NCBI GenBank assembly: GCA_003667245.1
Contig: RCNN01000090.1
Coordinates: 1 to 64,000 of the forward strand
DNA from: Heterostelium multicystogenum
Taxonomy: Eukaryota; Evosea; Eumycetozoa; Acytosteliales; Acytosteliaceae
Direction of reading: 5' to 3'
DNA: 64,000 nt
Made by a program: the position numbers and the translations under genes. The stretch's first letter is position 1. Each line of letters opens with the position of its first letter. The notes beneath the pieces were generated by a model that saw only the letters and a list, made by a program, of their open reading frames with translations, did no database searches and was not told the DNA's origin. Shown piece after piece: positions 33,495-46,333 of this stretch.

Positions 33495-33601
33495 ATAAAT
33501 TAATTTGTTTCCATAGTTATGGAAAACCATGGTTGGTTAACTTCTTGAGTCCTATGTCATAATAAAATTTGTATAGTATGGGTAATAGTTTAATAGAAAT
33601 G

Positions 33602-33655
33602 TATATTATATTATATTATATTATATTATATTATATTATATTATATTATATTATA
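33602..33655. repeat. TATAT/TTATA pentanucleotide microsatellite
   Basis: About ten tandem copies of a TATAT unit lie in the 193-base spacer between two convergent genes. Confidence 0.85.
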
Positions 33656-33687
33656 GGTTGTTATTATTGTTCATTGATTATTGAATT

Positions 33688-36600
33688 TTAATTAATATCT
33701 ATGGATACAAATACCAATGCATTACCTTCTCTTGCTTCGTTCATTGGTTGCTGGTATTCCCATGTGTTCTTTTGTATATCGTATTTGTGGACATCGCTTA
33801 GCACCTCTGAGAAGTAGCCTCCTACGACATAGATTGAGTTGTTGCCATCGTAAACAACTGAGTTTCGAACGTCTACTGGCTTGAACATATCGGCTAGAGT
33901 CTCCCATTGCCCAGTGTCAACATTGAGTCTGTCCAGGGAGTTTGATATCTTTCTTGAGCCGTATGAGCCACCCAGTACGTATATGTTGCCTTTGCCATCA
34001 TGGACTGCACCAGGACCGTCTCGCTGCTTGTTCATCTTGTGGTACTTACTCCAGCGGTCTTTGGCAACATCGTAGACTTCGATGAGATCGAGAGCCTTTC
34101 CATTGAATCCACCAATTGCATAGATATATCCAGTTCCACGTGCATCATACACTGCGGACAAGTCACTTCTTGGAGTGCGCATTTGCGCCATCGTTTGGTA
34201 CTCCATGGTGACAGTGTCGAATCGGTCGAGTTGTCCAGAGAACCAGGTTTCCTTACCACCGACAATATAGATATAACGACGTCCGTCAAAGATGGTAGCG
34301 TAACGACTTCGTTGTTTGGGCATGTCCTTTATCTTTTCCCAGGTATCAGTGAGTATATTATATCTTTCTGCAGTCTTTTCAACGGTGATTCCATTCTTTG
34401 ACTCGCCACCCAAACACATAGATATACTTGCCACCATCAAAAACTGCTGAAATTCTATTTCTATAGCATTTCATGCTGGAAACAAATGTCCATTTGTTTT
34501 GCGCAATGGAATATCGCTCAACTGATGGTTTATTCGGTCCACCAATTGCATAAATATATTTTAATGTACATTTATATGGTATATTTGATATTTTCAATAA
34601 ATTAAAATTATATATATTATTATTATTGTTACTATTATTATTATTATTATTGTTACTACTATTATTATTATTATTGCTGCTGTTGTTGTTATTGTTATTG
34701 TTATTGATGCTGTTATATAACATTGGTGAATTTGAAGTACTACTATTTCCACTATTACTATTACTACTGCTATTACTATTGCTACTGTTTATTATTGGTG
34801 AACTGGAAGTACTGTTATTTCCAGGTTTTGATTTGTTTATATTGTTGTTGCTATTATTATTCTTTAACTGATTACTATTTTGGTTTTGGAAATTGAAATT
34901 CCAGGTGATAAATTCATTTGGAATTAAAGCAACTTCATTCACCATTTTAAATAGCTCAATATAGTGGATCTTTTGGTTATTGGACTCGATTATATTGGTA
35001 CCACTTGGTTGTAATAATTTGGAGACTGCTCTTCTTCGTTCGCTGTCTATTTCACCGAGCAGTCTGGTAATCTTTTCCTTTTTGATGTTGATCAGTGAGA
35101 TATAGTCAAGATAGTCAGAGTCGATTTGATGATATGCCTCTTCCAGAAGCATTATCATCTCTTGCTTCAGTCGGAGCTTGGTATCCTCCACCATGCTCTT
35201 CTGATATTGGAGACCATCTACTATTTCATTCTCAACCTCGAGGTAGCTCTTAAGATGAATGAGTGAGTTGTGGAGTGCATTGTTTTCTTCATTGTTCCTC
35301 TTGAGAATATCCACAAAGGATTGTACATGATGTGATTGATGTATCTCCATCTTAGTAATACACAATTCACACAATGATTTCTGGCACTCATTACTGAAAC
35401 AGTAGTATCTATACTCCTGATTGTGAATTGGGCATTTCATTTCTCCAGTATTTAAATTTAATGTTGATGTGTGAGGTGGTATATAATTGGAGATATTACT
35501 ATTATATATTGGCTGAATAGGTTGTGATTGTGATTGAATTGATTGTGATTGTTGGTGTTGTAAGTGTTGTAATTGTTGCATTTGCATTTGAAACTGGATT
35601 TGTTGTAGTTGATGCATTTGTTGTTGTTGTTGATGTTGATTTTGTTGTTGTTGTTGATGCTGTTGTTGTTGATTTTGGAACATTTGTTGTCTTTGGTTTT
35701 GATGTGAGTTTTGGTGTAGATTTTGATGATGTTGTTGATTGTGGTTTTGGTAATGTTGGTTTGATTGAAAATTATTATTTAAATGTTGATTGTTATATTT
35801 CCAATAACCTCCAGAATTGTTTATACTGGAGTTGTTATTGTTATTATTTTGATAAGTTGATTGGTTAAAATGTTGTTGATTTTGTTGTTGTTGCTCATGA
35901 TGAAGTTGTTGTAGTTGTTGTTGTAGAAGTTGCTGCTGAACAACAGAATTTGGAAAGTATTGGGACTGGGGCTGGTTCATTTGAGATAAAGAACTGTCGG
36001 AAATATTTTGAAGTCCTCCCGATGACCTTCGGCTGTGGCTAGCACTACTACCAGGACTTCCCATTGAACTAATCAAAGGGGATTTACTTTCATTGTGCTT
36101 GGAGTTATTGGTGTTAATAACAATTGGTTTGGAGGGTTTTCCATAGGCGGATAAACTATGTGAAAGAATATCAGAAGCGGGTGAAGATGATCTATTTTGA
36201 TAGAGATGTGAATTAAGTGTTGAGCTATTATTATTATTAATACTACTGCTATTATTATTCATGGAATGCTGTTGCATGAGGGTTGGTCGTACTGGAAGGG
36301 GAGGTGAGGTGTGAGGTGATAATGGAATAGGAGGAGTAGGAGATGCGGAGTTATTGGAAGGATGCAAAAGTGATGGAGAGCTAGCACCTCCATTTCTCAT
36401 ACGTTGTCGATACTCTTCGACTAGATGGTGAAGCTTTTCATCAAGAAAAGCCTCGTTTGATTGAGTTTTTGATTTGCATATCATGCATTGGTAGTGCATG
36501 GTATCGGGTAAATCTACTCGAGCAAGACTGAGATCTATACAATCGGAGCAAAAAGAATGGTAGCATTTCAGGGTTCTTGGATTAGATAGTATCCCTTTGC

Positions 36601-36964
36601 AGACATAACAAATAAATAAATGTGTATTACTATTGATACTCTGACTGGGAGATGATTGTGGTGGAAGAGAATTGGATGAGTTGGAGTTTCGTCCATTTAA
36701 ATTTAGGAAGCTGGAAGATGGAGAACTGTGATTACTGAGACTATTTCCATTCGAACTCGAACTACTACTGCCTATGCTGCTGCTACTATTACTATTACTG
36801 TTGACTATGGAGCTACCTCCAATACCACCGGAGCTGGACAAAGGGTTGGAATTCTTATCTTCCATCTTGGGCTCACCAAACAAAGAATAGGAGGAATGTA
36901 GTGTGGGGGTGGAGTAGGGGGAGTTGGTGGAAGGGAAGTGGTAGGGATAATGATTGACTGACAA
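33688..36964 (-). CDS. RING, B-box, coiled-coil and kelch-repeat protein (TRIM-like)
   Basis: This is a probable E3 ubiquitin ligase of about 1,100 residues. After a Ser/Asn-rich N-terminus, a C3HC4 RING lies near 36610-36470 (CYVCKGILSNPRTLKCYHSF, then CSDC and CMIC). A long Asn/Gln/His-rich segment follows. A B-box is near 35440-35320 (CPIHNQEYRYYC, CELCI and HQSHH). A coiled coil of about 110 residues follows (35320-35000), with LGEIDSERRRAVSKLL. Poly-Asn precedes six kelch repeats, marked by KYIYAIGG, KYIYVFGG, RYIYIVGG, GYIYAIGG, NIYVLGG and SIYVVGG. The kelch propeller likely binds substrate. One frame change near 34420 falls inside kelch repeat two (a Gly-Gly run). Kelch replaces the B30.2 domain of many animal TRIM proteins. 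Confidence 0.9.
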
Positions 36965-38764
36965 AGAAACTGAATCAAATCAAAACCAAAATAAATTGGT
37001 TGTTGAAATAGAGGTTGGTTTGATTAGATTAGGTAGTTTTCTTTAGGTTTAGTTTAAAATGATTTGGTGATAAATAAATAATTTAAATTTAAAAAAAATA
37101 AATTAAAAATCAACAACAACCAAAAAATGAATGCAAAGTGATTCTGGTTTCAGTTCTGCTAGGTCAGTGTTACTCCGATAATTCCTTTTTGTGTGTGAGT
37201 TGTAATTTTTTGATTGTGCGGCTGATGGTCCTCTTTTCAAAAATTTTAGTTTTTTTTTTTGTTTTTTTCTTTTTTGGAAAGGGGGATGATGTATAAATAG
37301 CCGGAAGGAGCGGAATTTAAAAATTAGTTCACAAACTTTGGCTGCAATAATAATAATTTGAATATTTGCACTTGGTATAAACTGATATGACTTTTAAATA
37401 TAATAATAAGAATAATAGTTTTAATAATTCAATACCACTAAAATAACCAAACTCCTGTTTTAAATAATATAATATGGTTAATAAATTTAATTAAATTTTA
37501 ACTAGTTAAAATTAAGAATTCTCTGTACATAGAGTCACGATTATTATATTTATCTTATGAGGAAATTTGAATAGATAGAAACTGATTGTTTGAGAGACTT
37601 TAACTATTTAAACTCCATGTATCATTGTTTCTAAAGATAGATGAGAAATGAAAGAAATAATGATAGAAAACAGAAAGAAATCTAATATCTACTTTTAATT
37701 TGATTAAATTAAAATGCTATTTGAAGATTGGTTTCCTATCAATAATAAGCTATGGTTGGCTGCAATAAAAATGGTTTGAGTAATACTGATAAATAATATT
37801 ATAATTATTAATATATTCGTTTTGAGTTAAATTTAATTATTTTATATGAAACTAATATTATTATTTATAAATTATTATTTGCTTAGTCTATCGTAAATTA
37901 GTAATTAAATATCACTCCTATATGAGTGAAATTGCAAATGATAAAATCAAATGCACCATAGGAACTATAAAGGCACTGATAGATAATTATCAAAATGAAA
38001 TTTAAAACTTTAACAAATCTAGCTTGCTCTTCAGGTGCCTCTAGTATGAGTATAGAGGGCTGAATTGCAAAAAAAATAATGGTATCAAGAATAGAGTGAA
38101 TGTTCTACAAAATAATGCCCACCGATAATCAAACCAGAAAACACCACCAATAATTATCGAAGTTGCTTGAACAACAATAACAAAACGTAAAGGGAGGAGA
38201 AACAGTAGAGTATGAAATTGGATTCCTTATTGTTCTAACGTTTTTGTTTTGACATACCATTTTACAACACTTGGGATGTTATACTTATCAAACAACATCG
38301 AAGTGGCAAACAAACAACACAACAGTTGCTATTAAAACCTCATTGAAGGCAGGTGGTGCTGAATTCTCCTAATCAGTGAGCAGAATTGTCATTATCTAAT
38401 TGGAACTTAGAACACATGTGAAAAAATGTTGTTAGTAAACGGTGCCCCAAATGCAGAGTACCACTCAATCATTAAAAATCGTCTGGTGGAATTGTTCTTT
38501 CCAAAGAAGGATTAAAATGTTTGTTTTTTTTGATTACCGCATTTTTATTAAACTACCTATTCCGATAAAACTTGGAAAAAACTAAAAAAAAAATCAAAAT
38601 AAAATAAAATTTACAAAAATGTGCAATAAAATGAGTGCAATCAATCAATTAGTTCTTCGCACGAAAATTCATCAGATTTTTTTTTGCAAATAAAATATAT
38701 TTATTTAAATATCTTTTTTTATTAGATATATTATCTCCGTTATTCTTCACTATGAATAACTTTG

Positions 38765-38798
<34 letters not shown>

Positions 38799-39284
38799 TA
38801 AGCTAATACACAAATTTATCTTGATTTGTTTTTTTTTTTTGTTTCATAGTAATAACTCACCTAAGAATATACTTAGAAAAAGTGAGGCATTCTTTGATAT
38901 AATGAATTATAATAAAGTTATCTAAAATTGATGGATTTGTTATTTGATCACTTAAACATAGTTGAGCTTTAATCAAAATTGGAATCAAGACATTAAATGA
39001 ACCAGTCATTCATGAGTTTTGCAATCCTGGTGACAATGAAAATTTCGAACCAGTTATTATTAATTTCTGTGCGAATTAAAAACAAAAGATATATTTATTC
39101 ATTGATCTATATGTATCATTAGTTGCGTATTTATCTCAATTGAGCAAGTTAGTTAGTTGAGCAACTAAGTGTAGATGTAAAAATAATTAACTATAGTACC
39201 AAAGATCAATCATTATTCAATCAATCAACCAATCTATTTATTATATACTCAAATGATCATTAAAACGAACATTCTATAGAAGTA
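36965..39284. other. 2.3 kb gene-free region between divergent genes
   Basis: This is the longest stretch without a gene. It is AT-rich at both ends, with an ATCA tetranucleotide repeat at 38765-38797. The middle part (about 37900-38520) is less AT-biased. On the minus strand it gives hydrophobic segments interrupted by stops, which may be a gene relic. No RNA gene found. Confidence 0.45.
38765..38797. repeat. ATCA tetranucleotide microsatellite
   Basis: Eight perfect tandem copies of ATCA upstream of the Rab gene. Confidence 0.85.
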
Positions 39285-40165
39285 ATGGCAAATCTTAATA
39301 ATGAACAACAAAACACCAATGATGGTGACCTACCCCAAGATGATCTCTCTTTAAAGATATTGGTAATTGGCGAAGCTGCATGCGGTAAAACCAGTATCAT
39401 TCATAAGTATTGTCTAAATAGATTTGAACCAAAATATAAAGTAACAGTAAGTAAATACTATATCATAAGAATGATTTTGTTTTTTTGCTAATGATGATGA
39501 TGATGATTGGCAGATGGGCTTAGACTTCTTCCTAAAAAGATAGAGGTCGATGGAAACTCTATCAACTTGGCGTTGTGGGATGTCGCCGGACAAGAAAGAT
39601 TCCACCATATGATTAGAGTATGTTATTTCTTTCCATCAATATTGGAAGCCAATGTCAAATCAGTCTCTTACTAACCACTCACAGTCTTACTTTAAAAATG
39701 CCAACGGTGCAATTATTGTATTCGATCTTACCCGTATATACCATACACTAAACTCTGCATCCAAGTGGAAAATACAACTAGACGTATGCTTTCCAGACGA
39801 TAATCCAATCCCATGTATTCTTTTAGCCAACAAGGTAAGCTTTGACTAAAGAAACCAACTTAGATTAGTTTCAGTTGCTAACAAATGCCTTAATCCAGAG
39901 CGATTTGTTTAATACAGATGATGCTGATATTAAAAAGCAATTGGATGAATTCATCGCAGAGAATGGTATCAAACAGTGGTTCTTTACGTCAGCAAAGGAA
40001 GGCTTAGGTATTGAGCAAGCCATGGAGTATATGGCAAGAGTAATATTGGAATCAAATAATCAAAACTCCCAAGCAGACAACGGATCATTTCAAATTACAG
40101 CGTCCAATGCAAATCAAGCAGCGAACAATAATAATAACAATACAAAGTCTAAAAAGTGCTGCTAA
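39285..40165 (+). CDS. Rab32-like small GTPase
   Basis: Rab GTPases direct vesicle identity; the Rab32 group acts in lysosome-related organelles and phagosomes. Four exons (39285-39446, 39514-39617, 39685-39834 and 39899-40165) give about 227 residues with one missing A near 39535. The P-loop is GEAACGKTS, and YKVTMGLDFFLKKI carries the switch I Thr. Switch II is WDVAGQERFHH, where most Rabs have WDTAGQE and Rab32 proteins WDIAGQE. Next are VFDLTR, LLANKSD (guanine-binding NKxD across an intron) and TSAKEG. The C-terminal KKCC is a geranylgeranylation signal. A short Asn-rich linker precedes it. The aliphatic residue in place of Thr in WDxAGQE and the overall wording support the Rab32 group. 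Confidence 0.88.
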
Positions 40166-40627
40166 TTGGTTAGTGTACAAACATCGAAGCAGATCAACAC
40201 CTTGCATGCAGCTACTAAAGATTAGCACCAGCCAAACTCTGTTTTGCATTCATCAAATCTAATTAGAAGAGATTCGACCACCAACCAACGACTAGATGCT
40301 TTATTGAACATTCATTAGACAACAAACGACGGTATATAGAATAATCTTTTCTGCGAAACGTCTATCTTTTAGTTTAGGGATTCAATACCTGAACCAACCA
40401 CGCATAAGAGGCGTCTAAAATGTCAAGTAATGTGGTATCTCAACATCACCAACACCATTAACATCACCAACGCAACACATTTGGATAATATATAAAAAGC
40501 ACATAATGGCGCGACACTGTGTAAATATTAAAATAAATTAATTTATCGATACATATTAAAAAACATATCAATTATGCAATATAATATTATAAAAAAAGAA
40601 GTTATTATTATTATTGTTATTTAAAGA
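40166..40627. other. Intergenic, Rab to SDR
   Basis: 3' flank of the Rab gene and AT-rich 5' flank of the SDR gene, with an ATT run at 40600-40620. Nothing else recognised. Confidence 0.4.
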
Positions 40628-41744
40628 ATGCAAAAATCTAACTTTATTAAGGCATTGGATAATGACCCTACAAATGACAGTGCTATTGTAAATAATAATG
40701 TAGGTGGTAATAGTAGTGGTCAGTTTAACTTGTTTGATATTAAAGGAAAAGTTGCATTGGTGTCTGGTGGTGGCAGTGGAATTGGACTAGGCATCTCTGC
40801 TGCATTGGTAAAACATAGTGCAAAGGTGTATGTTTGTTCACGTGATTTCAAGAAATGCCAAGAAACAGCAAAGCAGCTTACAAATGTAGGACCAGGAGTT
40901 TGCATTCCAATTGCTGCCGATATCTCAAAGATAGATCAATGTAAAAAGTAATGCATACATATCATTAACCAACAGTAAATAATAATAACTGTTGTCTTGC
41001 AACTACTAACTAGAAGGTTCCTTCTATCATTAGGGTTGCTGATGAAATTGCTAAAAATGAGACACATCTAGATATTTTATGTAGGTTATGATTATTGAGA
41101 ATGAACATGATCATGTTCTGAAAACATTGTTATTAATATTGTAATACCACCCTTGGCCTAGTTAACAATAGTGGTTGTAATTGGGCTGCAGAGATCGAAG
41201 AGTTCCCAGACAGTGGTTGGGATAAAGTTATGAATTTGAATGTAAAAGCTGTTTTCAATCTTACTGTGGCATGTCTCCCACTGTTGAGGGTAAAGGCTAC
41301 CAATGGTGATCCTAGCAGAGTTATCAACATTGGATCGATCGATGGAATTCGTATCCCCTCACTCGATACCTACTCATATTCTGCAAGCAAAGCAGCAGTT
41401 CACCAGCTCACCAAGACACTGGCCAACCGTCTGGCACACGAAAATATCACTGTCAATGCAATCGCAGCAGGACCATTCATGAGCAAAATGACTAAAGTCA
41501 CATTTGAAAAGTTCCATGATGTAAGTATATGATTGCCTGACAACTGTTACTCAATCATAGGCTAACCTTCACCTCAAACTCAACCAATAAATAGGCAGTA
41601 ACAGGTAGTGTCGCTCTTGGACGACTTGGAGACAACGACGATCTCGAAGGTATAACTATTTTCCTCAGCTCAAAGGCCAGCAAATATATAACTGGTGCCA
41701 TTATCCCACTGGATGGAGGAGTGCTAATTAAAGCCCAGCTCTAA
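40628..41744 (+). CDS. Short-chain dehydrogenase/reductase, RhlG-like
   Basis: This is an NAD(P)H-dependent oxidoreductase of the classical SDR family. Four exons (40628-40947, 41037-41080, 41162-41520 and 41595-41744) splice to an error-free 290-residue frame. The Rossmann motif is SGGGSGIGLG, then NNSG, catalytic Ser in INIGSIDG, and YSASK with the catalytic Tyr and Lys. AIAAGPF is the usual substrate-loop entry. CSRD after the second strand favours NADPH. Wording around PDSGWDKVMNLNVKAVF and PSRVINIGSIDG resembles bacterial RhlG-type 3-ketoacyl reductases. The first 40 residues are a low-complexity leader. Exon 2 is only 44 bases. Substrate not deducible. Confidence 0.88.
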
Positions 41745-42408
41745 GCAGAACTGTATCCATATAAATGTGAAAATACCTACTTGTACAATCAAAATAGATC
41801 TATCAACAAAAATGATAGACCACTAATGATAAATCAGAAAGTCACGTGATTAGAATTCACATCTCGAACCAACTTCACGCCTTAAATCTCATGCAACATG
41901 ATTTAACAATAAATCTCAACCCATCCATTCCATATTATGAACAAGTCTAAACTCACGCACTTGAGATTAAAACTTCCCTCCACTTGAAAATTTGACCCAG
42001 TTGTGTGTGACAACATTCCACCTTAGTTTGTTTGGCGCTCAAATTTGAATTTTTACCAATGACTGTTAACATATGCCAAGCTTGTATCAGTTGGATGCAA
42101 GAGGTAAAATAGGAGTTGCAAGAAAACACACAAACAAACTATTAGCATTTTATTTTAATAACAATAGCATAACAATATAATATACAACTTCTTCTACTTC
42201 TTTGTACATAGTAAACTTTAAATTGGATCAATAGCATAACATTGCATTCATTATCCAAATCAACCAATCATTCAAACAACCAATTCAATAAACACTCAGT
42301 ATTAATACATCAATCAAATAATACTTTATTACTTATACTATTCTATAATAATATACTACTTTTCTTATAATAATAATCATATAATACTAAACTAAAAACA
42401 AAGAAAGA
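41745..42408. other. Intergenic, SDR to cks1
   Basis: AT-rich spacer with the cks1 promoter. A-rich leader before 42409. No other element recognised. Confidence 0.4.
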
Positions 42409-42744
42409 ATGCCACCTACTCCACATTACTCAAACAAATATTATGACTCTCAATATGAATATAGGTATGTTATAGATTATTATTTTTTGTTGTTATTATT
42501 ATTATTATTAACAGTTGTAATTAATACAATAATAATTTATTTATTTAGACATGTTATCTTACCAGCTGAGATTTCAAATTTGATTCCAAAAGGAGCTCTT
42601 TTAACAGAGGATGAATGCAGAAAGCTTGGTATTAGACAATCTGAAGGATGGGTACACTATGCAAACCACAAACCAGAACCACATATCCTTTTATTTAGAC
42701 GTCCACACACTGGTCCAATTCCAAATGATGTTGACTACCTCTAA
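42409..42744 (+). CDS. cks1: Cyclin-dependent kinase regulatory subunit CKS1
   Basis: CKS proteins bind Cdk1/Cdk2 and recognise phospho-Thr on Cdk substrates, promoting cell-cycle transitions. Exons 42409-42464 and 42549-42744 splice to 83 residues, with YEYRHVILP created by the junction. [20 protein letters not shown] is the near-universal CKS block with the beta-hinge HxPEPH. The phosphate-pocket Arg (YRHV) is present. The frame is intact and the length is typical. Confidence 0.96.
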   Translation: MPPTPHYSNKYYDSQYEYRYVIDYYFLLLLLLLLTVVINTIIIYLFRHVILPAEISNLIPKGALLTEDECRKLGIRQSEGWVHYANHKPEPHILLFRRPHTGPIPNDVDYL

Positions 42745-43209
42745 AACAATCTCAAAATATAACAATACCTACCTACATACTAATCAATCCATATAACAAA
42801 AGATACACTTTATTTTCTCCATAAAAAGAATCATATGAAATTGATAACCGATATCAAATCAACAACAATAACCAATCTATGCACATAACCAACCATTCAA
42901 ATCAATCCACCCATATGGGTGCTACTTCTGCTGCTACAATCTCACAAAGATATTCTCTATAGTTTATTTTTTGTTAACAAGTTAATTCTTAATAATAAAA
43001 TAAAAATACAATTATACATCTCTTTTTATAGAAATAATAACAATATAACTAAACCAATATATATATAAATAACTTCCTTTTGATTCAAATAATTTATATA
43101 TTTAAATATTTTGATTGATTGATTGTTTGTTTCTGATTTATCAATTTGATGATGATGATGATACTGATATGTTGTGCTTTTAAATATTATTATATTTTAT
43201 TGAAGTAAA
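42745..43209. other. Intergenic between convergent cks1 and nip7
   Basis: AT-rich 3' flanks of both genes, with a GAT repeat near 43150-43160. No gene seen. Confidence 0.45.
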
Positions 43210-44009
43210 TTAGAAAAGAGTATCTTCGTCTCTGAGATATTCACCAACATCACAAATATGATAAACAACCAATGCAGTTGGATCTAACTTTCTACATTCA
43301 CTTGTTGATTTTGCTGTCACACCAAATCCAATTGGGATATCATTCATTGAATATAAAACTACACCTTGATTTCTATAACAAGTAAATAAATGATTATCAT
43401 TGTTAATATAATCGTTCTCTATAGGATAGATCCTTGTTTGATAATGTATTGCCAAGTACTTACTGTGGTGTATCCTCTGTAATTCTACCTAAACCAGCTT
43501 TTAATAAATTATTTCCATACATCCAAGACATCTCTGATTGTGGCTTAACCCATACTTTATACTGAAGTTGATGAAAAGTGTGATAAGTAAGTCTCTTGTA
43601 CAATAGATTGAGTCTCTATTCTATCATTTGCTATTTACCTTTGCGTACTGAGCTAAATACTCCAAACATGTAATCTGTAACTTAAACTTTCCACTCTTTG
43701 TAAACTTTCCAAAACAAGTACCTAAACTAGATAGTGAATCTCTTGGAATATTCTGTGCTTTTCTCATGATTTCCTCGCTGATATAGTATACTTTATTCTT
43801 TTGTACTCTGAAGCAGTGTGGCTCATCTTTTCTCTCTACCAACAATGTTATATTCTTTCCAATACTATTATTATTATTATAATCATAAATCAAGACCAAT
43901 CAATTATTAATAACCAATTCAAATCTCTTCAACATCATTCATTCCCAACATACTATTTAATAATCTTTTCAAAAAATACTTTTGTTTCTTCGTCTGTTAG
44001 CTTTCTCAT
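43210..44009 (-). CDS. nip7: Ribosome biogenesis factor NIP7
   Basis: NIP7 is needed for 27S pre-rRNA processing and 60S assembly. It has an N-terminal alpha/beta domain and a C-terminal PUA RNA-binding domain. Four exons (minus) 44009-43954, 43864-43639, 43561-43464 and 43372-43210 splice to 180 residues, the same length as the human protein. Exon 1 gives [15 protein letters not shown]; later blocks are [23 protein letters not shown], a KVWVKP segment, [28 protein letters not shown] and [10 protein letters not shown]. No base errors are needed. Confidence 0.96.
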
Positions 44010-44597
44010 TTTTCTCTTTTATCCTCTATATATATGTATGTGTTTTATCTTGTGTTGTGTAGTAATAGTTGTAGAACAGTCGATCAACTATGTATGTAAG
44101 AATTGTCAGATGATGATGTTCTTTTATCTAACTTTTGGTAAGATTTAATCTCTTATAATCAGCTATATAATATTAACTCTCTGTAAATAGTTGTAATAAT
44201 AAACTACACAAATAATAATATTAATAATAATAATAATTAAAAATAAATTAAAATAAAAATAATAATTATAAATGATTTTTAATTAATTTTATGATTAAAC
44301 GAAAAACGACCGAGACCCCTTCCTTCACTCACTCTCTTACAGATTGAGAGTTTTGAAAACGTTACAAAGTGAAAAAGTGAATAAAATAATTTTTTAAAAA
44401 TTTTGAAAACTGTATGGTGATGCACACACTCAGAGCACACACCGCCCACGCTGTCTGTTGCTCCACACCCTTCCTCCTCTCACTCTCAATCGTCTCCCAA
44501 TCCTAGTCACTGCACTAGCTGTTGCTGCAATCTACTCCAAGTATTGACAAACCTATATTTGATTCTTCTTCCTGTTACAGCATTATATCCATTCATC
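44010..44597. promoter_or_regulatory. Divergent promoter region of nip7 and rpl36
   Basis: These 588 bases separate two head-to-head ribosome-related genes. The rpl36-proximal side has unusually GC-rich, pyrimidine-rich DNA (about 44420-44515, CTCC/CTCTC-type runs). This contrasts with the AT-rich nip7 side and resembles a ribosomal protein gene leader. Confidence 0.45.
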
Positions 44598-45027
44598 ATG
44601 TCTACTGAAACCAAGCCATTAGTTAAGAGATCTGGTATCATCAAGGGATTCAACAAGGGTCACCCAGTCACCCCACGTAGACCAGCCACTTCCTTCAAGA
44701 AGGGTGTATGTATCTCTATCTACACTATCTAGTTATCCCCACCTAACACAAACCATTATAGCTCGTCACCAAGAGAGTTGCTGTCGTTCGTGACATCATC
44801 CGTGAAGTTGCCGGTTTTGCTCCATACGAACGTAGAATTCAAGAGTTGTTGAAGTCTGGTTTGGATAAGCGTGCCCTCAAGGTCGCCAAGAAGAAGGTAT
44901 GTAACAATAGCTACTACTACACAATTGGAGCGAATCTAACGATTATACCCTATAGCTCGGATCCATCCAAGCTGGTAAGAAGAAGAGAGACGAAATGGCC
45001 ACTGTCAACAGAAAGGCCAAGCAATAA
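44598..45027 (+). CDS. rpl36: 60S ribosomal protein L36 (eL36)
   Basis: This is a eukaryote-specific large-subunit ribosomal protein. Exons 44598-44705, 44762-44896 and 44956-45027 give 104 residues. Motifs: [48 protein letters not shown] and a Lys/Arg-rich end (GKKKRDEMA). The frame is clean, with two short introns, each starting GTATGT and ending ATAG. Confidence 0.96.
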
Positions 45028-46333
45028 ACTATCTCTCAACTTTCTAGGACATGATGAGAAATATATAAATAATACCCTCAAGCTTTTTATTACAAAAAAA
45101 AAGATTGGTTCATTTATTCAAAATAGAGAAAATTAGTGTAGGTTTTGGATTAGCATTCATACAGGTGGATAGTGTAGAGTAAGCAGAGATATGTTATGTA
45201 GAATCAAATCTGCAAGCTATGTTGTTTGTTTACATAACACATTTCATTGCATGTAACTTGATGCTTTTTACAAGTCATACTATTTTTCATAAATTATCAA
45301 TGTGATCCAAAGCAAATCATTCATTATATCATATTTCTAATCAATATTATATTTTAGTGTGTTTGATGTGATAGATGGTGCTAGTTGTGGTGTCATATGA
45401 AAATGAAATAATAATAATAATCAGGAGTTTTAGTGAGTGTGAATAAGTAGTAACAGTGGTGGTTGTTGTGCTTTAGAAGTGTGGGAAAATAATCAACCAT
45501 ATATATATTCATATTGTTGCTTTCGTGAATCTCAATGTGATGTTAATATTGATGAGAGCAGATGATTTCACTCATTAACAAACTATCTAAACAAATAAAC
45601 ACCCTTGCTTTATATATATTATCTGTTTGTTTGTTTTAATATAATATGTGATTATTTATCTTTTCACAATCATTGTTATTGTGGTTGTTACGTGAAGTCA
45701 AGTAATACTGAGTACTATTGGAAGTGAGTGATGATCTAGCAGTATTACTTTACTCTCTTAAGAGTATTTGTATTGATCTACTAGCTGCCATAAAGATAGA
45801 GTGAATGATAAATTATAATTGACAAATAATTAAAACAACCACATTTTAATTATGTATATATTTGTATCCTTATTTTATAATATCAAATCAAATACATTCA
45901 AATTTACAATATCACAATAAATTTGGTTGTATGATGTGCTTTCAAATATTGTTTGGAACAGGCGGATGTTTGTAGGAATACTTGATGGGAGAGAGGTATT
46001 TGGATGATTAAATTTTTGAAGGAAGAAGTTGTTTGACTGAATTTCTTTACAATCATCTGATTTCGATATAACAATAATTATTAAATTAATATAAAATATT
46101 TCAGAATAATAATATTCAATCCATTTAAAAATACATTCTTATTGCAATAGTCAATTGGTTTATTCCTATATCCTAGTTGTACAGTTGTTATTGTTGTTAC
46201 CTTTTATTTATTTCTTTAAATTTATAATCATAATTTGTCCACATCCCAATAATTATTATTATTATCAATTTGATTATTAATTATCTTTAATAGTATTTGT
46301 TTAAATATATTCCTTTCTAAATTTAAATATTAA
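45028..46333. other. Gene-free 1.3 kb, rpl36 to thioredoxin-like gene
   Basis: AT-rich DNA with ATA and TTG runs and an A-run near 45095. No frame with family motifs, no tRNA-like B box and no repeat of note. Confidence 0.45.
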
